Shown here piece after piece: positions 21,197-34,669 of a DNA stretch of 64,000 nucleotides. Positions within the stretch are counted from its first letter, which is position 1. Each line of letters begins with the position of its first letter. A model generated the notes under the pieces. That model was not told where the DNA came from. It worked only from the letters and a program-made list of their open reading frames with translations, and ran no database searches. The stretch comes from Undaria pinnatifida (taxonomy: Eukaryota; Sar; Phaeophyceae; Laminariales; Alariaceae): NCBI GenBank assembly GCA_012845835.1, contig JABAKD010000005.1, positions 6,018,655 to 6,082,654 on the forward strand. Direction: 5' to 3'. The translations under genes were made by a program, and so were the position numbers.

Positions 21197-24139
21197 CGAT
21201 CTTCTTCGATTTCTGAGTTCTCCCAACTAAATTGTTTTCGTTTTGGCATATTCCGAGATCTTCCTTTCGAAAGACACGACAGCGGGACCCGACGGGATTC
21301 CCGTGTCCCGTCGCGTTCCGGCTTGTTGAGGGCGGGGCACGATGTTGGTGCTTGGGAGCTCCGCTTGCATCAGGTGGAGCGCGATGGACTTCTCCCTACT
21401 ATAACAACCTGTTACCCACAGCGCGAACGGGTTGCTCGATCATCACGACTAGTTCATCGCTGTCCCGCCTCTAACCTCTGCACGGCTTGTCGAGCGTTAT
21501 CAACCGCAGGACGTTGTGATAACCGTGTCTACTGGTGGACCCACCCACCCTCCCCCTCACTCACCCACCCACCACCACCACCACCAACACTAACAACAGC
21601 ATCAACATCCACACACTCAGCCGCCCATCGACCATTATTCGACGCACCTACCCGACACCACGCAGAGCACATGAGTAGGGCTGTTTGGCAGGCAGGCCTA
21701 TACAGGGGGGTGCATGTACGTCTCAAGCGCTATGGTAACACTCGGCTTCAGGAAGCGTGTAAGACTGGCCGTTTTGTAAAAATGTTCGTTTTCCGGGGTC
21801 TTGCTCGTATTTCCATCGTTTACGTTCGTGGCAAGCTCTCCCTTTAGAAGGTTGATACCGTCTAAAAGGATCGAGCCATGTACACATGGTCGGATAGCAA
21901 AACAATTTATCGGGTTGCAAAAACAAGAGTATTACGAGTGAAACCCACGCGGACTGCGGCGCTTACCCTCCAGGTTTTGTACCTCTACATAGATCATCGT
22001 TGCCATGGTAATCACTGCTGCTGTTCACATGGGTAATATTTTGCATGCCCCACATCCCGTGTACACCATACACACTGCACTAACTGTTCACACTGCACAT
22101 ACCGTACACACTGTACATGTAGTTCGTACATTTCGTGCATGGAGCAAGCTTCGCCGCAATGGTACCTTGGCCCCTACTTCCGCCCTTTTGCTCTGCAAGA
22201 GCAATGAAGGAAAACAATGGATCCCCGCGCGCGTGGGTGTGACTCGTAAGGAACCATTGCGCGAATCAGCGTACGAGGCTCCATACGTTTTGCTTGCTTG
22301 GAACATACCATTTCTACGACTAACCGGGGCGGCAACAGTAACAATCGATCCCTCTCTGTTGCCGAAATCCGTCCAGGCCATTGTGGGGGATGCGAGGTTC
22401 TACAGTCTTGCAGAGCGACGGCCGTGCATTATAGCAAAATATATAGCATCTCCCGTCCCGTCGTCCAATTTGTTTCAAGATTGCACCGCCCTCGCTTTCC
22501 TGCGGGTGTAGCCTCAAACAACCAACGGCCCATGCGGCGGACAACTCTACCGCGGCCAAGCTCCCAGGTGCGGGCGTACGGATTCGTACATCGAAAAACC
22601 TCATCCTGAAAAATATATTATTTTCGTGCAACCCGCGGCGGCAAGCCGAATACCAGGTACACTATGAAGCTTCTCGAATGAAATTCGGCCGTCGCCAACA
22701 TGGGGCATAGCAAACGATGGCAAGTGCGCAAATATACCACGCTCCACGTTCTCCGTTACATCCTGCAGCTACCACACACTTCCGGGTGGATGCACTATAC
22801 TGTATATGCCGAGGTCGATGGTACCGTCCGGATGCGCCACAGAATATATCGCGTACTCGTCCGCACGTTCACGCAGTCCCCACTGCTATATGGTATTGCC
22901 TCGTTCTGGCCGTGGCCACCACAGCTCATTCTCCAGAAAAGGGGGGGGCGCGTCTAAGGAACAATCCGTCGTGTTTTTCAAGAAATCGAGCAACGATTGA
23001 GGCACTCCTACCTGATCACAGCCATCACAGCCTTCGTTGAGCCAACCCCAGATGAGAGTCATCTTCAATCGCTGCACAACCTGGGGGTGTCCAACCTGGA
23101 ACAATACATGACATATCGGAGGAGAACCCAGCCGCGACATTCCAGTACCAAGTCGAACACGAGCACCCTTGCCTAAGTACAGCCACCGCAGCTCTTGTTG
23201 AGACCACCCCGAACGGGGGCTATCTGCAAGCGCTGCACCGCACAGCGTGTTTCCGACTTGAACCAAGCCAAAACTGTCGCTAGGGGGGGGGTGATTTGTA
23301 CAACGCAATCGACCGCGTGGAGGATTGTCGGAAATAGACTCACTCATGGCTACTAAACCTTGCATACAGTATGTTGGGAAAATAGGCCGATTTAATATTA
23401 ATAGCACACGGGACCCGAGCTCGGAGGTTTAATATTGATATCCATCTCCAACCCACACTATAGAACTCTAGCCAACTCACAGCCCTACTACCGGCAATAG
23501 TAGACCCACACAGCACCAGACGTACGCACCAGCCCAGGTATCCCGTGTGCACCGTAACACTGTAACGCTTTTATACGACCACACTTGAAATCCGTGCTCA
23601 CTTCAGGCAGAGATAGTAAAGCTCCAAGAAAGCCGTGTGGTGGCCATCAACACACTGGTCGTGCTGGGCTATCTGCCGCTGTCGTGCTGGCCGTGTGCTT
23701 CGACAGAGGTAGCGCGTTTCGGCCAAAACTATTTCCGACCGGCGGTACTATAATACAGTAATCAACTGAGGAACTACCCAGCATCGCTGGAATACCATTG
23801 GCGCTGTACAGACGTATTCTTGATATAGAGATTGTCCAGCTGGTTGCACGTTCCACCTTTTCTCTAAACCAGGTGTTGGGTGAGGCATATTCCGCTTCAC
23901 GTGAGGGCCCTCACAGAAAAATCAGGGGCACCCTCTACCGCAGCTTCAGTACTGTATACCAGGTACTGCTTAGCATCCAAGCACGATGCTGGCACGTTCC
24001 ACCTTTCTATAGATCAGGTGTTGGTTGAGGTATGTACCGCTTCAAGTGAGGGTTCTCACGGAAAAGTCGGGGCACCCTCTCCCGTTGCAGGCGTCACTAC
24101 AGTACGGTATACCAGGTACTGCTTAGCATCCAAGCACGA
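21197..24139. other. No gene supported, copy A right arm
   Basis: The arm matches 41,691-44,660 of copy B. It contains a CCACC tract (21,538-21,590) and open frames that are kept in both copies at 21,017-21,847 (part inside the hAT element) and 22,700-22,957. Frames in the corresponding part of copy B differ by small indels at 22,190-22,380. No domain or splice pair is recognised. Confidence 0.4.
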
Positions 24140-24500
24140 CGCTAGGCGGTACTGTGCTAGGTCGCGCTACGTCAGCCCGCACGACGCTATGCTAATCCAT
24201 GCCATGCAAGGTCGCACCACGCTACGGCAGGCCACGCTAGGCCACGCTTCGCTATGCCACGCTAGGCCACGCTACACTATGCAATAGGCTACGCATTAGG
24301 CTACGCTACGCTGGCCCGCACTACCCTGGCCCGTCCTAGGCTGCGTCGCGTTAGCTGGGCGGTGCTACGCTGGGCCGCGCTTCTTATGGCCGCGGAACGC
24401 AAGGCCGTGCTACACTAGGCCACGTTACGCTAGTAACCTAGGGCGCGCTACTACGTACTTTGATCTAGTCCGTGCCACGCTAGTCCTCGCTACACAAGGC
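24140..24500 (+). repeat. GCTACGCTAGGCCAC-type repeat, copy A
   Basis: Degenerate short units of CGCTACGCTAGGCC and GGCCACGCTA fill this tract. Copy B has it at 44,660-45,010 with very few changes. Confidence 0.8.
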
Positions 24501-25425
24501 TTCATCTTCGGTAGGCTCAATTCAACACCGGTCCGCATAATCACATACTTACATAATATAAAGTACTCACACCCATCCTATATCCACCGTACTGTAGACA
24601 AAACCCCTACTGTTGGCCTGAGGGAAGCATTGAAAAATCGCGTCGGCAAGTAAAGTGCAAACGGGCTCAATCACATCGCATGCTACGTTCGAGGTGCACC
24701 TCATTCTTGTGAAGCTCCTCCACAACCTGATTTTGAAACCGTTAAAGCACAATCCGACCAACAGTCCGGTGGTCTAGTCTAGATATCCAACCAACCGGTT
24801 TGTTTGGAGGACACACAGTTGACATGCCAACGAGATCGAGTAGTGCTACGGGGGAAAGACTTCGTCAGCCGTAATCAAGGTTCGTTCCCAGCCCGTGCTG
24901 TACCTACCGTTGTACGCGTCGCATGTCTACAGTACTATCGCTCTGGAATAAACGAGAAAGGCTTCACTCAGGCTGGTCGCAAGCTCTGTCCTCCTTCCTA
25001 AACTAACGGCAATTTCGCATTTGTTTTTTATCGAAAGCTTGCTGCGAGGTCGGCGACCTGACAGCATCCAATCTGGAACACGACCTTCAGCATACCACCT
25101 TGACTCGCGAATAACTCATCACCCTTTACCTCGACCAACTCGGCGTGAGATGTGCCTGGTACTATTAGCATCTTCAACCCGATGCAATAACTGGAAACAT
25201 TAAAAAATAAAATGCGCCACCCTTTCCGTATGCTTTCAAGTCATATGTGAATGATTATTCAACCAAAAGTGAGATGTATGAAAACCCGTTGTCTTACATG
25301 TAACCCTGTACTTACAAGTACCGCATTCGAGACACACGTCACCGAAACCACTCAAAGAAAAAAGGCTATGAACATACGTACCACTGTGCTTCCACGCCCC
25401 GCATGCTATCAAACCACAAACGAAC
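24501..25425. other. No gene recognised, right end of copy A
   Basis: The stretch is matched by 45,011-45,941 and runs into the gap. A short palindrome, GAGGTGCACCTC, lies at about 24,690. Confidence 0.5.
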
Positions 25426-25925
25426 NNNNNNNNNNNNNNNNNNNNNNNNNNNNNNNNNNNNNNNNNNNNNNNNNNNNNNNNNNNNNNNNNNNNNNNNNNN
25501 NNNNNNNNNNNNNNNNNNNNNNNNNNNNNNNNNNNNNNNNNNNNNNNNNNNNNNNNNNNNNNNNNNNNNNNNNNNNNNNNNNNNNNNNNNNNNNNNNNNN
25601 NNNNNNNNNNNNNNNNNNNNNNNNNNNNNNNNNNNNNNNNNNNNNNNNNNNNNNNNNNNNNNNNNNNNNNNNNNNNNNNNNNNNNNNNNNNNNNNNNNNN
25701 NNNNNNNNNNNNNNNNNNNNNNNNNNNNNNNNNNNNNNNNNNNNNNNNNNNNNNNNNNNNNNNNNNNNNNNNNNNNNNNNNNNNNNNNNNNNNNNNNNNN
25801 NNNNNNNNNNNNNNNNNNNNNNNNNNNNNNNNNNNNNNNNNNNNNNNNNNNNNNNNNNNNNNNNNNNNNNNNNNNNNNNNNNNNNNNNNNNNNNNNNNNN
25901 NNNNNNNNNNNNNNNNNNNNNNNNN
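25426..25925. other. Assembly gap, 500 Ns
   Basis: The gap lies between the end of copy A and the start of copy B, so it hides the duplication junction. The round length suggests a nominal or estimated size. Confidence 1.
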
Positions 25926-26411
25926 GGCACGGCACGCGCTGCGCTGTGCTTTTGCAGCTATATTAGCCGGGCTGACCTGAGCTGGGGGTGCATTGTTCAT
26001 CATCCAAACAACGTGATATGTACAAACAAACTGGTGTATGTAGCATTAATAGTACCGGTACGTGGTATGACTTGGAACGTTACTGGCATGTATGTACGAA
26101 CTGGTTAAAAGTACAGCAAGGCACGAAGCATGGCGAAACGGCAAAGCACACGGCGCTGCTGCTTGCTGAGCTAGGGCTGCGGTGCGCTACAGAGGTGAGC
26201 TGCAGGGCACGGCAGGGCATCGCAGGGCACGGCACTGCACGCGCTGCGCTGCTGAACCATAGCGCTGCGGTGGGGTGCTGGGCGATATCTCAGCTGATGA
26301 AACTTCGTGCCAAGTACAAAACATATTGCGGAAATCAACGAAAATCTAAAGAATGACCGTTCCGCAAGTAGTGCACAGGCGGCAAATTAGCGGCAAATGG
26401 TAGGAAGTTCA

Positions 26412-26660
26412 ACTTTTACTGAACAAGAAGGAAGAAATAATCGCGAAAAGTTTCAAAATTGTGTTGGCAGAAAAACCAAATTTGCAGGAAGCAGCTGAAA
26501 GGAAAACAACCGGCGAAACGAGCAGAAACAAAAGGAATAAAGGCCGAGCAAGAAACCAAAGAAAAGCTGGACCGTTCCGCAAGTAGTCCGACCCCAGAAA
26601 TGCCAGGGGTGCACCAACCGAGCACTCTCAGCAGAAAGAATAGTATATTTAAATCAAGTT
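26412..26660 (+). pseudogene. Lys/Glu-rich open frame, copy B, broken
   Basis: This is the homologue of 10,433-10,663. The start codon position reads ATA and an added A near 26,502 shifts the frame before the KAEQE-type stretch. Confidence 0.35.
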
Positions 26661-26949
26661 AAAATTGGGCAAAGGCCTGAAGCATAGGCACAGTGTGGAT
26701 ACTAGCAGTAGTGCAACACACGCTAGTCAGCAGCCGCGGATAAAAAAAAATCAAGCGTTCTTCGTGAGGCTAGGGCGGCAAAGCCACCGATTTCAACCCC
26801 GACACCGCACACTCGTATGCGCGTGCGTGTCGATCGGGGTGGCCATCTGGGTTGTAAGGTGCGGTTGTAAGGTGCGGTTGAGGAGTGGGAGTATCACCAA
26901 CAAACCAGAAGCAAAAGCGACACCCAACCGTAATTTTCGAGGGTGTGTT

Positions 26950-27270
26950 CGGTACGACATCATACCCGTATCGGACATTTCGGTAAGTTCGGTACGGCAT
27001 CAATACCGGTACCGGACACCTCGGTAAGTTCGGTACGACATCAATATGCCGGTACCGGACACTTTGGTAACTTCGGTACGACATCAATACCGGTACCGGA
27101 CACCTCGGTAGTTCGGTACGATATGGATACCGGTACCGCCGATACCGGTGCTGACTTTTATAAACGTACCGGGCAAGTTCTGTACGACTTCAATACCGGT
27201 ACCCCCGGTACCGGTATGGACGTTTGTACCGGACACTTTGGTGAGTTTGGTACGACATCAACCCCGTACC
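26950..27270 (+). repeat. CCGGTACCGG minisatellite, block 1, copy B
   Basis: This is the same array as 10,955-11,280, with scattered substitutions and one-base indels. Confidence 0.9.
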
Positions 27271-27989
27271 GCCACATTATGACATCAAAATGCGGTTGCT
27301 TCTTACGCGATCCGGTTCCGATCTTCTGATTTTTACTTTTCGATCCGAAAACTGGATCGTTTTTTTCATGCAGTCCGACATCATTGCAAACTTGGACGGG
27401 ATATAATACTATTTTAGAATCCTATGACCCAAGCCGTCAGACCTTATGTTCCAGACCGGTTGGGGTCCTCAAGTGGTTAGTATGATTGTTTCACGAGTCG
27501 CTTCGTTTTAGTACTATTAATAGCGCGTAGAAACGTTTGGTCGGATTTCGCGAACGAATGCCTTCGACGTCATGTTGCGGGTGAGATATTGAGTTCTCTG
27601 ACGATTCGGCCTGTCCGATTCTTAACTCCAATAATGGCATAAGTCTTTCATCAGGTAAATACGTAACTGCAGAGCCTGGACAGCAGCCGTACGGGGTCAA
27701 CACACATGTACGAGTAACGATCGCGATGCGTTGGACTAGGAATACAAACACGATGCGAATGCGATGCGCGCGCGAACGCAGCAACGCGTCACGCCGTAGC
27801 CACACTATACACAGCTAGCTGTCGGTGGACGCGGGCTCGGGACCTAGAAACCAAGAGGAGCAGCTCACCCAGCGCGCTTTTTTGTGGCTACGTATCATAT
27901 ATGCACGAGAGTACACCACAGCAACAGCACACACGGCAGCAACAGCACACACGGTACGTACCGAGGCATACCGACGGTATTACGAGTAC

Positions 27990-28660
27990 AGGAAACTTCG
28001 GTAAGTTCGGTACGACATCAATACCGATACCGGACAGTTCAGTAACTTGGGTACATCAATACCGGTGCCGGACACTTTCCGTAACTACGGTACGACATCA
28101 ATACCGGTACCGGACACTTCGGTAACTTTGGTACTTGGTAACTTCGGTGCGACATCAATACCGGTACCGGACACTTGGGTAACTTCGGTACGACATCAAT
28201 ACCGGCACCGGACACTTTGGTACTTCGGTACGACATTAGTACCGGTACCGGTACAGACTTTCATATCAGTAACGGACAACTTCGGTAAGTTCGGTACATC
28301 AATACCTGTACCGGGCAAATCGATAAGTTTGGTATGGCATCCATACCGGTACCGGGTTCTTCGGTAAGTTCGATACGACATGCATACCGGTACCGGACAC
28401 TTGTAACTTCGGCACGACATCAATACCGGTACCGGACACTTCGGTAACTTCGGTACGACATCAATACCGGTATCGCCGGTACCGGTACAGACTTTCATAC
28501 CAGTAACGGACAACTTCGGTAAGTTCGGTACATCAATACCGGTACCGGGCACTTCGATAAGTTTGGTATGGCATCAATACCGGTACCGAGTACTTCGGTA
28601 AGTTCGATACGCATCCATACCGGTACCGAAAATAACGGTACCGTACCGAACACAACCTTG
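27990..28660 (+). repeat. CCGGTACCGG minisatellite, block 2, copy B
   Basis: The array is homologous to 11,970-12,545 and longer by about two units near 28,040-28,170. Unit number has therefore changed since the duplication. Confidence 0.9.
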
Positions 28661-31503
28661 GTAATTTTCGACCAGAAAGAAACGCTCTCCGCGCCGCATC
28701 TTTCGCTTTGTCGGTTCTTTCTCTCATCGTATTCTGAGTACAATATGTGTATCGTTCTTCGTGTAAGATTGGATAGCCTGGCTGAATGACATTTTTCGTT
28801 GGCCCACAATATGCCTTTCCTCGTACCTCCAAACCACCGACCGCTGCACGACCCTACAGTCTGCTGCATGCGTGGCATGTAGTGTGAATTATGCGCGCAC
28901 CTCCCACGTACGGCCATCGTCCACTCCGGATAGCTGGTTGTGAGGTGGAACACTGCATGGCGTCTGATTGGTCGAAAGCAGTCCAACAGCAGTTGAAAGT
29001 TGAACACCAAACGTACTAGACTACTTGACATGCACAGGGGGATTGTCGGACTGAAACATCTATGATATTCGGCCAATCGGAGTGTTCGTGGCGTGTGTGT
29101 CGACGTTTACCTGGAGTTACTTTGTTAGTCTCCAAAATGACCAGTTATACCCATTTCGGCCGTTGATCTAGAATATTATCAGTCTCGACCACTTTGACGT
29201 CATATTTCAACGCTTGTACTGAACTCAGTAGTGAAAGCAGAGCTATGATACTGGCGAATATGTATATGCACGGCAGCCTACATGCCCAATATTGTTCTTT
29301 AGAGTATCTCTCCCCCCACTCTTCTCTCCTTCGGTGTGTGCTTGCAGGAAACTCAATTTGTGGAGCAGCCCTACTATGAAGATCGAGAAACGCAAGGTCG
29401 CCATTTCTCGTAAGTAGGGCCTATGACTACCGCACGGAGTGTCCACCGACCTCCTCTCCACCTATTTGGACGGAACCGGCGGCGGTGCTGGAAACTGGGC
29501 GTGTTACGGTTATGCCGTCTCGTTATTGTCTATTCTAACAGTGCGGGTGGGAAATGGGGATACGAACGTGCCCCCCGCACTTGATCTCCGTTACAGCGGG
29601 TTACCAGGTGAGGCGGGCTGCTGCTGTATGTCATTCTGCTGTTCTGTTTGTTTTGTCCCTGGTTCTGCGGCGTGTTTCGTGTTTTTCTGTGCTAGTGGGG
29701 TATCGAATGCTTTATTTTCCAAGTTTAGGTTAATTTTGGTACTTGGTGTTGATCTTGGTGTGATCGGAGGGTCTGTGTATGCGGTGCCTCTTGTCGAGTG
29801 ATTTACCGTGGTAGCGCAGAAGGCAGGCACACCGACTTGTGCCTACAAGCACTGTGACGTGGAATAGTCGTGTAGACGGACAAGTGTGTGTGGCATGTAA
29901 GGGTGCTGGGGCGGAGTCTGCCGGCTCTTTTACGACAAAATCTTCCGCTCGCACCCAGGACGTTATCACCAATCAACCCTCGCCCTCCCTTGGCTCTCCA
30001 CTCTCGTCGTTCCCCAGTGTGAAAAATATTGCAACCATGTGCAACAGCAGAAGGGGAACGTGACGACACGGGGGGCGATCAAGGACCGAGCAATAGGCGA
30101 ATGGGGCTCAACACTCGGCCGCATGACGCACGTGCCCTGCTGTGGCAGTCCGGGTCGTAGCGAAGAAGCGCTATTAATAGACGTGACTTCTACTGTACAG
30201 CCCTGTCTAGGCGACATCGCTTGCAATGGTTGGGGCATCGTAATTGGTGTTGCCAGGGCGTTTGTGTTGACCACGGGTTTGGTGGCGGTGATTCCTGCAT
30301 GCGGTGCGTGTAGCTTCGGTTTCCCAGGGAATGGGAGGGCATTGTTGCGTTTGTGTGCCACGGTGCCACAACTAAATAGCACGCGCAGCACTAATCTAGA
30401 ATTGGATGTACTGGTCTAAACAAAGAAGGGGCATGGGGAAATTTTTGTACTGTGGGAGATAACTAGGTTGCAGTTTCTTGGAGCTGGCAAGGATCGAAGG
30501 TGTTTCTGCGCTCATCTGGCTTTGATTACTGTGGGACAGACGCAGATGGTGCGTGTAGACTAATGTCTGATAACCTTCGAGAATACCTGTCGTTGTGGAG
30601 CAACGAACGAGCTGGTGCTTTTTCATAACTGTTCTTCTTCAGCCTTTTTTTTAGCGGCAGCAGCGTGTGGACACGCACGCGCGCGGAAAGGAGCCGTGGT
30701 TGCCGTTTTTATCTTCCGTGTCGCAAGTAACTACGAAAGCAACTCTTGCTTGGAGTGAAATCGCTCCGAGGTAGTGCCTCCTGACCAAGTCTGCTTACCG
30801 TCGTAGTGTTTCAGGCCGTTTTCCCCCTCGTTCGTTTTCTCCCGCTGCTCATACGAGCACAGCAATGACTGTGACATCGCCTTCGGCACTCGAGCATGAT
30901 CAACCGCGACGAAACTCGGCACCGTTTCCCCATACCTTCGGCGGCACGCCACACAAAGGCAGCAGCGGAATTTGCACTGTTTCTTCCATGCATGGTAGGA
31001 CCCGATTTTCCGCATGTCGTCAATACGTGCTGCTGGGGCTGTCGTTTTTTTTTTTTGGCCCCAGGGCGCCACCCTTTACCATAGGTTGTGTTGTCGAACG
31101 CAGTACCCCGGTCATTTTCACCAACGCTGAATGGGCAGAGGCACACCAGTAGACTGTAAGTATTGCGTGCCCTCCTGTCTATTTGCGTCCTGTATTACAC
31201 TAGTAGGACGTTTTGCGTCTCCTAAAAGCGTACCCGTTCATAGTCTAATTCTAACTGCTTCGTCCCCAGAACCGTGGGTAAAGTTCGCAAGGGGTTAGCC
31301 CGAGTCGGGCTCCAAACCTTCCCTGCAGAAACGGCACTCCCATGCAGCTGGCGTTTACCCACAACGGTCCCAGAACCTATTCGCACAACTTGCAAGCATC
31401 CAAACGATACGCTTTTCTGTGGAATAGCGGTCTCTCGTCTATACTATACCCTGACAATGTCCTGAACCATGCTCACGGGTACGTCTACTGATAATCGCGG
31501 GCA
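28661..31503. other. No gene supported, copy B (pre-Copia region)
   Basis: This is the counterpart of 12,546-15,415. The long frames of copy A are shortened here by one-base indels, for example near 29,967 and 28,912-28,940. I see no feature beyond those described for copy A. Confidence 0.45.
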
Positions 31504-31879
31504 TTGAACATGACTGTGGAGACACCGTCCGCTGTGAGTCCATTGACATCATTACCACACGAAGGAGGTAGCGGTACCTGCCGACGCTTTTCACTATGCC
31601 AGCACGGAGAGTCCGGACACGTGCCAGAACGGTTCAAGGTATTCTCTTGTAAAAACCCCAAATACGGATTGCAGCACACGATGGCATCTTACTTGGAATG
31701 TCGATATTTACATGGAGCAAGGGTGTTGATGATGCTCACGTACTCGGTGGCGAGATCATACATTGTAACCGCATTGTTGCGCTTTCCACAGAATATAATA
31801 CGGCTGTGTCTATATTGATGATTTCCGTCCTGTGCCCCCCTTCCCCGAGAACGCTACACTGATGGTATCCCCCCAGTAG

Positions 31880-32650
31880 TAGAGTACTTGGGGAGCTTGG
31901 ACTTGGTTTTTCACAGCAACGAAGACGTACGCGTGACCCTGGAGAGTGTATCGTACGTTCCTACCATGTCGGTTAACTTGTTGTCACTGCACACTGTCCA
32001 GGTCAACCAGAAAACCGCCCTCGACGCGACAGGTGTCCCCTGTTGGGTGGCCGTCTAACTTTTCCCAAGGATAGTGCAGGTTCCCGCGTAAACGCGGCGC
32101 GCCTAGCCCCCCCCCCTCCGATACCGTGTGCTTGGCGCAACTGCGTTGACGGCCCAGCTAACCCCCTCGTGCGCCGGTATCGGTGGTGATGCTGCCGGGG
32201 AGGACGCCGGCGTCTCTTACCCATAACACCGCCGCCGGGGGTGATGGTGGCGGTAGGCGGATCGGTGGCGGCAGAATATCCCCCGTGTAACCCCATAGCG
32301 ACGATATCTGAGATGGTGCCGCCGATGAGGACGCCGGCGCTACCACCCATGCCACCGGCGCCGGGGTTGGGGGCGGCAATAGCACTGCAGCAGCAATAGA
32401 GATCCCCACCCCCCACATTTTGTTCCCGCATCGGTACAATGCCACCGTCGACGGGGATGATGGTATCGGTAGGCCGATCGATAGCGGCAGCGTATCTCCC
32501 ATTGAACCCCGCCCCGCCGGCATCTGAAGTGGGCCGCCGGTGAGGACGCCGGCGCTACCACCCTTGCCACCGGCGTCGGGTTGGGGGCAGCAAAAGATTC
32601 CGCAGTAGCGGTTGAGGCTTTCCCTTCTATGTTTCCCCCGATGGTGCATG
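31880..32650 (+). pseudogene. Copia protease C-terminal part and linker, copy B
   Basis: The SYVPTMSVNLLSLHTVQ block is near 31,950-32,010. A one-base loss just before the LLGGRLTF-type block, and others in the linker, break the frame. The 216-bp tandem duplication is present. Confidence 0.7.
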
Positions 32651-32738
32651 TTGCCCTCAGTACATCGCAGACATCACCGCCCGGTAGAGCGCCACACCCC
32701 CCTCTCCCCCTGCGTTACGCCCGGCGATTGCTGCTGTC

Positions 32739-33020
32739 GTGCTCGTCCTGGGCGTTCGACGTTTTAAGGAGGTGGACATCAACGTTTTCCACCTGTTCAA
32801 CGGCCACGCCCACGAGCTTCTCTTACGCGAGACGGCCGGGCAGCCTCACATTAAGCTGACGGGGGCCCTGCTTACCTGCAGTGGTTGCGTGCAGGCGAAG
32901 AGTAGGCGTGCGTCGGTGCCGACGGTGACTTCCTCTCGGATGACCCAATCCCTGAAGCGCGTTTTCGTTGACCGTGTCGGCCCTTGGGGCGGCTCTGTAC
33001 CTGATTCGGTTCTAGGATGA
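32739..33020 (+). pseudogene. Copia GAG-pre-integrase and integrase block 1, copy B
   Basis: This is a 93-codon frame with LFNGHAHE, LTCSGCVQAK and FVDRVGP. The motif around the His pair is closer to the Copia consensus than in copy A. It ends at the TGA shared with copy A. Confidence 0.85.
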
Positions 33021-33029
33021 CGCGACGCG

Positions 33030-33700
33030 CATGGGATGGATATACACCTTCAGGAGCAAGAGCGCTGTCGACGTGTCCGCGGCAACGACCGAAAATTCTG
33101 ACCGACATCGGGGACGCCGTCAAATGCTTCCGAACGGACAACGGGGCGGAGTTTACGAATGAGATGTTCGCGACGAGCTGCAGGTAAAAGACCATCCGCC
33201 ATGAGCACACGGGGTTAAATGGGCCGAAGCACAACGGCGTGGTCAGGCGCGGGCTCGGCTTAATCCAGGAAGGCGTCATGGCCTCTGGCATTGAGGCCCC
33301 CCGGCTGTTTCCTGGGCAACTCCCGCACCTTGACCGTTTCTGGGTGAAGGCGGCCATCTATATGAACGACTGCCTCAACACCACGGCGACCACGGCTAAC
33401 GCTGGCTACATGTTGCCGTACGAATCCTATTTTGGGAGACTGCCGCCGGTCAACGCCCTCGCGTTCATGCAGCTCGGGTTCCGCCGCGTTCAACGCGCCA
33501 ACATGTCGGAGCCCACGGCGGAGAGGTGCTTCTACCACAACAGGGGCCGGAACCACCCGTGGGATTCCGTCATGGTCCTCACGCATCCGGCCTAACAAGC
33601 GATACGCGGGATGTCACGTGGGAGGTGGAGCGCGCGCCGATCATGGCGGCTGGGATTGACACGGTGACGGTTGCCGCAGCGGAGGCGTGGGAGGCCGGTT
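33030..33700 (+). pseudogene. Copia integrase core, copy B
   Basis: The DNGAEF motif is encoded but in a shifted frame after an inserted C near 33,090. The HNGVV motif is followed by Arg where Glu belongs (VVRRGL against VVERGL in copy A), so the catalytic Glu is lost. The helix with IYMNDCLNTTATTANAGYML and PYESYFG is complete, including codons deleted in copy A near 17,320. Confidence 0.8.
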
Positions 33701-34149
33701 GACACGTCAGGTACGTGCCGCCGATGCCGCAGGTGCAAACGGTGCTGCCGGTAACGCCGGCGATGGCAACGGCGCCATCATTAGATGGCGCCGGTGATGA
33801 CGCCGGCGCCACCGGGGCTGATGTCGCCGTCATCCCCACCGGGGACCGAAAACCCTCAGATTGGCGTGAGTCTCCGAGACAGTGAGCTCTTGCAACCGCG
33901 ACGACACGCGCGGGGACGAGAGCGTACCACAAAGCGACGACTGCTGCGGGGCCAACCGACCATGCCCTCTACAACCAGCGCCCACCAAATAGCCTCCCTC
34001 CCCTACCAGCCTGCCATGCGAGCGAGCGTTCGGAGCCCGCGACATGCCAAGAGGCTACGGACTCGAAGTATAGTTTTATGCGACAGACCAGGAGCTCTCT
34101 GTGCTTCAAGGGGCGGAAACACTCGGAATAGCTTAGCAGCTAAAAGTCG

Positions 34150-34635
34150 GGAACGTGGCATCGACCAAGTGGGTGTCACGTGGGCGTCAGATGGAACAGG
34201 TAAGGTAGTGAAGGCGGAAAGCGCGACTGGTAGCTAGACGATTTAGCCAACGCCCGGGAGTTGACTACAGTGAGACCCTCTCAACCCCGCCGCGCCTTGC
34301 ATTCGTTTGATGCCTGCTATTGCATGCGAGTTGCAATTAGATCTGTATCATTTTGACCTACAACAGGCGTTTGTCCAGGCCGAGCTGAAATAGGTGGTGT
34401 TGATGCGAATGCCAATAGAGCTTTACCAAGTAAAGTAGTACGCATTAATCGCAGTCTACGGTCTGAAGCAAGCGTCGAGGTCTTGGCACAGACACCTAGT
34501 CACCCGTCTGAAGAGTCTTGGGTTTGAGCAGAGCCTTGCGGACCCTTGTGTTTTGAGATTGATCAAAGCAGGGTCTGTCTCCGTTATTGCAGTCGTGCAC
34601 GTGGATGACATGTTTTTGCGGTAGGACGTAAAGAG
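34150..34635 (+). pseudogene. Copia reverse transcriptase remnant, copy B
   Basis: The finger region is shifted by an added base near 34,217. LYHFDLQQAFVQAELK precedes the TAG shared with copy A (34,391). YGLKQASRSWH and HVDDM follow in a second frame, then the shared TAG. Confidence 0.8.
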
Positions 34636-34669
34636 ATATGTGACCGGTTTGTGAGGACTTGTGGAAAAC

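Larger units (their letters stand above)
9895..25425 (+). repeat. Segmental duplication, copy A
   Basis: This segment matches 25,926-45,941 in order and orientation throughout. The offset is about 16.0-16.1 kb up to 19,290, and about 20.5 kb after 21,200 because copy B carries a 5.4-kb insertion and copy A a 985-bp one. Differences are a few per hundred bases, many of them single-base indels. The right end of copy A runs into the N gap; the left end at 9,895 is where copy B emerges from it, so true borders may lie in the gap. Confidence 0.95.

Noticed and set aside
25236..26108. Frames of up to 285 codons across the gap
   Set aside because: They consist mostly of undetermined residues from the N run.
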